A stretch of 64,000 nucleotides of DNA from Haliotis asinina. Its lineage: Eukaryota; Mollusca; Gastropoda; Lepetellida; Haliotidae. The DNA is taken from NCBI RefSeq assembly GCF_037392515.1, contig NC_090283.1:27172249-27236248 (forward strand). The letters run 5' to 3'. This document shows positions 58,524 to 64,000 of this stretch, piece by piece. The position numbers were made by a program, and so were the translations under genes. The notes beneath the pieces were generated by a model. It did not search any database. It had not been told where the DNA came from and worked only from the letters and a program-made list of their open reading frames with translations. How positions within the stretch are numbered: position 1 is the first letter of the stretch; each line of letters opens with the position of its first letter.

Positions 58524-60153
58524 GTAAGTTCTGCTTGCAAAGCCAACGTTTATGAATACAATTTGATTTCCTGATGAAGTAGGTTGAAAAGTTGCGTTGC
58601 ATTTTGTACTTATTGCTGTTTATGTTCTAGTGTACTTTTAATTACAATAGGAAGTTGGCCAGAAACTGTGCCTAGTTTCCATTTGAAAGCGTGAGGAGAA
58701 GGGGTACCTCAGTTAGACTAATCCTTATTCCTGAACAGTGTTCACGAATAGCGTTGGACCCTCTGACAAATCCGGCCAATTTGTGGACAGTCTGATAGAA
58801 GCCAACATCCCACCATCCCCAGCGTCCGCCTGTATATTTCACAATGACCAAAGTTGTCATATGTGTCATGTCACACTGTCCGCTGTTTATTAATTTTACG
58901 TTTGTTAATAACGTCAATGCCAAATAAAAGAAATGTTAAATCTGACGTGTGTGTTTAATGGTCATTAAGCCTGTGAATTTTCAGTGGCGCAGACAGACAT
59001 CTGAAATTTACAGAACCCAATGTCCTTTTTCTTTGAAACACTGTTTGTGGACACTGGTCCTGATAATGTTTGTCTTAGGGAAACAATGAGCTTCATTTGA
59101 ATTGAAAAGGATCCCCAATGAGAGGGGAGATTCTGAACCCAGGACCTGAGGAAATCTAGACATGCTATATTTAGAGTATTTGCTTTACAGACAGGTTGAA
59201 AGGAAAGTAATGTGATTTAGGAACTATGAGGTAGACTATGCCCCTGCCTTCAAAGGTACCTCAAACTCTTTCTGTGGTGTAGTGGTTAGAGCATCCACCC
59301 GGAGATTGGAACACAGCATGGTTTATCTCCAGCCGTGTCATACCAAAAAATGTTTAAATATGGTATTTGTCTGGTCCCTGAATGGTGCTCAGTATTAATG
59401 GGCACAACAAGGATTAGTTGGCTCTGAGTCAGTATAATGTTTATGTAGGGGGTTTTCATGCTTAACTGTGGCATATATCTCGTTGTGCTAGCACTAAAAT
59501 ACCAGCTTGCATCTAAGCTAGTACAAGCAGCTGCACACATGAGCGAAATATTCTTAAGTGCGACGTTAAACCCCTCTTCACCTCACCTCTCTCAGATTAC
59601 ATTACGCACATATTTGTGACCTGTGATTTGGGTTTTAGTGAAGTGAACTTTCAAGGTGTTCATTTTGTAGGGATGTCTTGTCAAATCAAGATTGCTTATT
59701 GTGGCGTAAAAGAAATACTGATTAAAGTGGTATTGAACAGACTTTTTAACTCCTCTGTGTTTGTGTTTGACAGCTTGACATCCGACAGAATGAGACCATT
59801 GTAATCTTCGAAGATATGGAATCCCTATTTGGGCCCAGTCTGCCAGCAGATGGTTTAGTGGTAAGCAAATTGTTGATGCTAAAGATATAATCTGTAAGGG
59901 AAGGAGATGATTTGCTTATTTGATTTTGGTCATTTTGGGGTCATTTTTTTTTAACTTTATTATTTTGTTGTCCTGTTAGCTGGCAGCCATTAGCATTAAA
60001 AATTCTTTCATTGTAATCTCCTGCCAGGGTCGACTTGTGTATGTCACTCCACGCAATGCCTGTATGCCAGTGAATCCTCCCCCAGACTTGCCAAGGAGTG
60101 GAGTGGCATGGATAGCCCTCATCGCCAGGGACAACTGCGACTTTGCCCTCAAG
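58413..60153 (+). CDS. RNF13/RNF167-type PA-domain transmembrane E3 ubiquitin ligase, N-terminal exons (gene runs off the right edge)
   Basis: Three in-frame exons (58413-58523, 59774-59860, 60028-60153), all phase 0, give 108 residues. They start with a likely signal peptide (LYVFTVLNLIAMLNVSLVSG) and enter the protease-associated lumenal domain: FEDMESLFGPSLPADGLVG, then NACMPVNPPP and WIALIARDNCDFALK. These match the order of the N-terminal halves of animal RNF13 and RNF167 as I recall them, including cysteines 78 and 103. In the family, a membrane span and a RING-H2 domain follow, and the protein acts on endosomes and lysosomes. Neither is in this window; I found no further exon between 60154 and 64000. 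One sequon (N43) lies before the domain. Separation from other PA-RING proteins (Goliath type) is tentative. Confidence 0.85.
58729..58802 (-). repeat. Unnamed repeat, copy 2 of an inverted pair
   Basis: GTTCACGAATAGCG, GGACCCTCTGACAAATCC and TTTGTGGACAGTC; reverse complement of 54483-54555 with few differences. Lies in intron 1 of the RNF13-like coding region. Confidence 0.8.
59268..59588 (+). mobile_element. tRNA-derived SINE, family C, about 320 bp
   Basis: Head CTGTGGTGTAGTGGTTAGAG is tRNA-like (A box). Body has TGGTGCTCAGTATTAATGGG, GAGTCAGTATAATGTTTATG and CTTAACTGTGGCATATATC; the end is GCGACGTTAAACCCC with a CTTCACCTCACCTC tail. Distinct from families A and B. Sits in intron 1 of the RNF13-like coding region. 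Confidence 0.75.
59774..59860 (+). CDS. RNF13-like gene, second coding exon
   Basis: Acceptor TTTGACAG; 29 codons, LDIRQNETIVIFEDMESLF to PADGLV; donor GTAAGC. Confidence 0.9.
60028..60153 (+). CDS. RNF13-like gene, third coding exon
   Basis: Acceptor CTCCTGCCAG; 42 codons, GRLVYVTPRNACMPVNPPP to DNCDFALK; donor GTGAGA. Strongest family signature in this gene. Confidence 0.92.
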
Positions 60154-61043
60154 GTGAGATCTGCATTCAGTGCCACTTCTTCGTTAATTATTTTAATGAG
60201 ATCTGTTTTATAAAAGAGCTACAGGAAATGTTGATGATGAATGGTTGTTTAAAGGAAATTGTCAGTATTATATCATGATAAATTTGTCCTGGAATATTAT
60301 TAATGTCAAAGTGCATTGTTTTTGCACATTGTTATGGTTTTACAGTTGAATTTTGTTGTGTCAGACTTGTGGGAAAACATCTGAGTCAAGACAACCAGTG
60401 GAGTGTTTTAAACCAAACAAAACTGATATTATTATCGCATATGGATGTACAACTAGATTTAAAGAAAAAGATTTCCAAGAATGTTCTTCACTATTTAAAA
60501 TAAAAGAAATTACAAAAAAATAGAATTAAACAACAAAAAAAAGAAACAAGCATCAATATTTCTTTTAATTACTGAAAGTATTTTACTTTTGGCAATAAAA
60601 TGAAGTGTATATGGAGCAAAAAAGCAACCTAAAACAAATTCATACAATCTTACTGTTTTGGCCAATAAAAAAATTAGGATTTTGTTTTTTGATCTGGGGA
60701 AATTCATTTTTTTTAATCCGTAAAAAAAGTACCAGCGGATCCATTAAACAAATAAAATTGGTCTGTCCTAAGAAGAAATTATCTCTTCCTTTTCTTGATA
60801 AAAATGCCTGCAAAATATGTTTCCTGCAGCCTTACCTTCATGCTACCATGATCTCTTCCCAGTGTCCTAAAACCTCTTGACACTTTGACAATAGCTCATC
60901 CAGTATTAAGCCCTGCACAGTGTTCTAGTCATAGTGCCCCCATCCATACTGGATGACTTGGCTAAGATGGAAATTGCTTGGTCACAATGGCTACTGAATA
61001 TAACTTTATTTGATTGGTGACCATCACAGCATCTTATGTATTT

Positions 61044-61158
61044 CCAGGGGCCCATTTCACAAAGTGATTTTAGTGCTATGACTGTCATAAGTTCATGTTA
61101 AAGTATGGGAGTTACGATCGTCTTAATGCTACGATCGCTTTGTGAAATGGGGCCCAGG
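61044..61158. mobile_element. Palindromic MITE, GGGCCCATTTCACAAAG ends
   Basis: Left end CCAGGGGCCCATTTCACAAA is matched in inverted form by the right end TTTGTGAAATGGGGCCCAGG; inner ATGCTACGATCG blocks are related to the inner part of the 33239 element. In intron 3 of the RNF13-like gene. Confidence 0.8.
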
Positions 61159-62495
61159 GCTTGCGTATGGGTTTGCTAACCCATGGATCAGTTCTAATGG
61201 TTCTTGTGATTTCATACATACCCATCCTTGGCTTACATAATGAAAATGAGGAAAGGAGGACTTTATTACCTAGGAAGGAAGGAAGTTGTCATTTTAAATG
61301 GATATGGAGACATCCTCTTTTTCTCAATAATTTAATAATTAATTCCCAGCAAACTCAAACATAGTCATGAGGACACTATGCCTTTGATATTGCTCAACAT
61401 GGGGCTGGTTTGTTACTCCCACTCTCATTGGTACTTTGGACCTTGTGTAGCCAATCATATTGGCAAATGGAACCAAGGGTGGGTTATCTGAGATAAATTT
61501 GAAATTGCAAGAACCGCTTGAATGAGTCCAGGCAATGTAGAGGGTACCTTGACTGTTGTTTGGCCACTGTAACCAGAGGGTGTGTATTAGTACTCACTCT
61601 ATCAACCACTGGTTTGATTTTAGTCAAGGTTGAATCACAGTTTTGCCTGTCATGATGGATGTTGTACTTGTAATATGCCTTTAATGACATTATTAATCTC
61701 AGTTGTAAAATTATGAGGAGAAAGTATTTAAGTATTTAATTATTCATTGAATTAGTTGTGTTTTACATCTTTCTGTTGTCACGTTATGGTTAATGCACTT
61801 GTTAACTTAAATAGATGTTGCTGTTTCAGTCAGTAATGATAGCTATAATCTCTCTGCAGTTATTCAAACTTGAATTTTAATATTTTTATGATTTACTTAT
61901 GTTGCTAAGTTCTGCCTGTGTAAAAATTTTTAGTCTTGATTTTATCTACTTTGTCTCTCAATTTAGTACTTCTTATGAGTCATATTTTGGAAGCCATTGC
62001 AAACTATTGCGTAAAATGCACAGTTTTCCCTGCAGAGTTAAAAGTGTTTCTCGGTGTAAATTTGTGGAAATCATTTCCGCCGTAATTGTCAGTTCGCCTC
62101 GTGTTAACATATTTTTAGACATTTTGTTCTTTCGAACTGTACATGATGTAAAGGAAAACCGTGCAGCTCTGTTTATTTTTTTAATTTTCAGTTTTTAAAA
62201 GGTATTCCCTCCTCCTTTCCAAGCACAGCTCAAACCAGCACATTTTCACTAGTGTGTGGACCTCCCTTTGCTTTGCAAAAAGTGTGCTTTTGAAAGCCTG
62301 TGAAAATAAGCTATTGCTACTGTCTGAAGGAGCCTCCATTTGCTGTGCGTTCCATGTGTATTGTGTGTGTGTGAATCCCATGATTGTTCGTTTGAATCCC
62401 AAATTGTTGGATTGTCAGTGGCAGACAGGCATCTGGTCTACTTCTAAGATTTTGATCACCTCCCACACTTGGATGAGAACATGCTGAATATTTGT

Positions 62496-63050
62496 GGCCA
62501 ACACAAACTCCTGTCAGCTCACATGCACAAGGCCAACACAAACTCCTGTCAGCTGACATGCAAATGGCCAACAGAAACTCCCATCAGCTGACGTGCGTAA
62601 GCCAACACAAACTCTTGTCAGCTGACATGCACAAGACCAACACAAACTCCTGTCAGCTCACATGCAAATGGCCAACAGAAACTCCCATCAGCTGATATGC
62701 ACAAGGCCACCACAAACTCCCATCAGCTGACATGCACAAGGCCAACACAGACTCCTGTCAGCTGACATGCACAAGGCCACCACAAACTCCCATCAGCTGA
62801 CATGCACAAGGCCAACACAGACTCCTGTCAGCTGATATGCACAAGGCCACCACAAACTCCCATCAGCTGATATGCACAAGGCCACCACAAACTCCCATCA
62901 GCTGACATGCACAAGGCCAACACAGACTCCTGTCAGCTGACATGCATAACCCCAACACAAACGCCTGTCAGCTGACATGCACAAGGCCAGCACAAACTGC
63001 TGCCAACTGACATGCCTAAAGCCAACACAAATCGTAATCACCTGAAATGG
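62496..63050. repeat. 35-bp minisatellite, about 15 units, with CAGCTG in most units
   Basis: Units of GGCCAACACAAACTCCTG then TCAGCTGACATGCACAA. Two main variants (CTCCTGTCAGCTGA and CTCCCATCAGCTGA) alternate, sometimes as a 70-bp pair with CCACC in place of CAACA. Decays after 63000. In intron 3 of the RNF13-like gene. Confidence 0.95.
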
Positions 63051-64000
63051 GCAAGCTTATGTGAAAATATTTTGTATCATTTGCTTTGTGACTAGAGAAG
63101 AGACCAGTTTAAATATAGGGTCACCAAAGATGTCATGAAGGGGGGTAACTCTGGCCTGTTTATCATGAAAAACAAATTTCTCATAAGGGCATTACATTTT
63201 GACACTTATATTTGGCATTCCACTTTCAGTGTAAGAAACATTAGTGTATGTTTTCAAACATCGATATTTACTCATTCGAAATTCCATTTTGCTTCATGCA
63301 AGATATAAAAGTGTTTTACTTAGTTACCTCCCTTCATTTACACAATTCTTACAGGTTACACAACACCAAATGTTTTTCCATAGACTTCTATAGTAACCTT
63401 ATATTTTTGAAAAAAAAATCCAGGCTATCAACAGCCAAGCCATGTACATAGGGTTACAGTCTGACCTTTAAACTACAATAAAACACAGATTCTGTCCAAC
63501 TTGTCCTGCTGTTCTTTCCATCACAGGAAGCGGAACACATCAACCCTTCATTCCGCACCAAATGTCACGTACTTGAAAATATCGGTGCACACATAACCAT
63601 AAGTCATGGTGACAAAAAATGACAGCACTGAATACTTAAAATTGTGGTCAGTTTAATTACTGGATGGATGTGCTTTTAAAACACATAAACATCTTACACT
63701 ATTTCATCCAATCACAGCTGTCACAGGCCTCTGTCCGTTTGAGTTGTTTCCATACGGTCTTCGCTTGAGGGCATGTGATATTGATATAGTGTAGTGGAAC
63801 CTGTAATGTGGTCCTTTCTAGTGGAATTTACATAGTTACCTCCCTTCATTTTCACAATTCTGGGATCTTTGGAATATTGTGACTGTGGTCTGTTTGCAGT
63901 GAAAGAGTAAGGATGAATTTCATTTCAAGCGAAAAAGTAAATCAAATGAAGTGAAATTGAGACTGTGAATCCTCAAAGTTTGCCTTGCCCTTTGAACATA

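Noticed and set aside
63525-63621. Possible exon after CATCACAG with frame EAEHINPSFRTKCHVLENIG
   Set aside because: Does not continue the RNF13/RNF167 PA domain in sequence and reaches a stop without a donor; probably chance.
1-64000. CRISPR arrays, operons, phage or other bacterial systems
   Set aside because: The DNA is animal. The regular arrays have no unique spacers and are simple minisatellites.

Overview
Eukaryotic genomic DNA, almost certainly from a marine gastropod and probably an abalone (Haliotis). This is inferred from about 37 copies of two short interspersed families with GTGAGTGA-type tails, which I associate from memory with abalone genomes, and from intron-rich animal genes. 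The window is AT-rich, with three recognisable protein-coding genes in a sea of SINEs, MITE-like elements and minisatellites. Nothing bacterial or viral is recognised.

Layout. 1-1413 is the right end of a 36-bp minisatellite. 1414-12900 has no recognised gene: SINE copies, a 55-bp minisatellite that grew out of a SINE tail (5048-5488), a (CGCA)n run and a ~175-bp tandem repeat (9725-10640). 12900-21406 (minus strand) holds Na+/K+-ATPase beta subunit gene 1: six coding exons, 292 aa, and an AT-rich 3' region. 21.4-28.3 kb is intergenic with microsatellites, a perfect 77-bp-arm palindrome (25246-25402) and a foldback element with an 8-bp target-site duplication (25835-26020). 28300-40583 (minus strand) holds beta subunit gene 2: six coding exons, 322 aa, in head-to-tail tandem with gene 1 and with the same intron phases (1,1,1,0,0). 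40.6-47 kb is a dense SINE cluster. A possible 5' noncoding exon lies near 47.2 kb. From 58413 on the plus strand three exons encode the N-terminus and the first half of the PA domain of an RNF13/RNF167-type membrane E3 ubiquitin ligase; the rest lies beyond the right edge. Its third intron contains a 35-bp tandem array in which most units carry CAGCTG.

How the genes relate. The two beta subunits are ancient tandem paralogues (39 of 79 residues identical in the last exon by hand alignment). Each would pair with a P-type ATPase alpha subunit, which is not in this window. They differ in cytosolic tail length and in number of N-glycosylation sequons. The RNF13-like gene is an unrelated neighbour on the other strand.

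The most interesting material is the repeat biology: two SINE families with a common 3' tail, four copies with readable target-site duplications, a minisatellite born from a SINE tail, and several TIR elements whose ends can be read directly. I saw no clearly new multi-gene system. Exon boundaries were read by eye from splice consensus, frame continuity and family similarity; no alignment or search was run.
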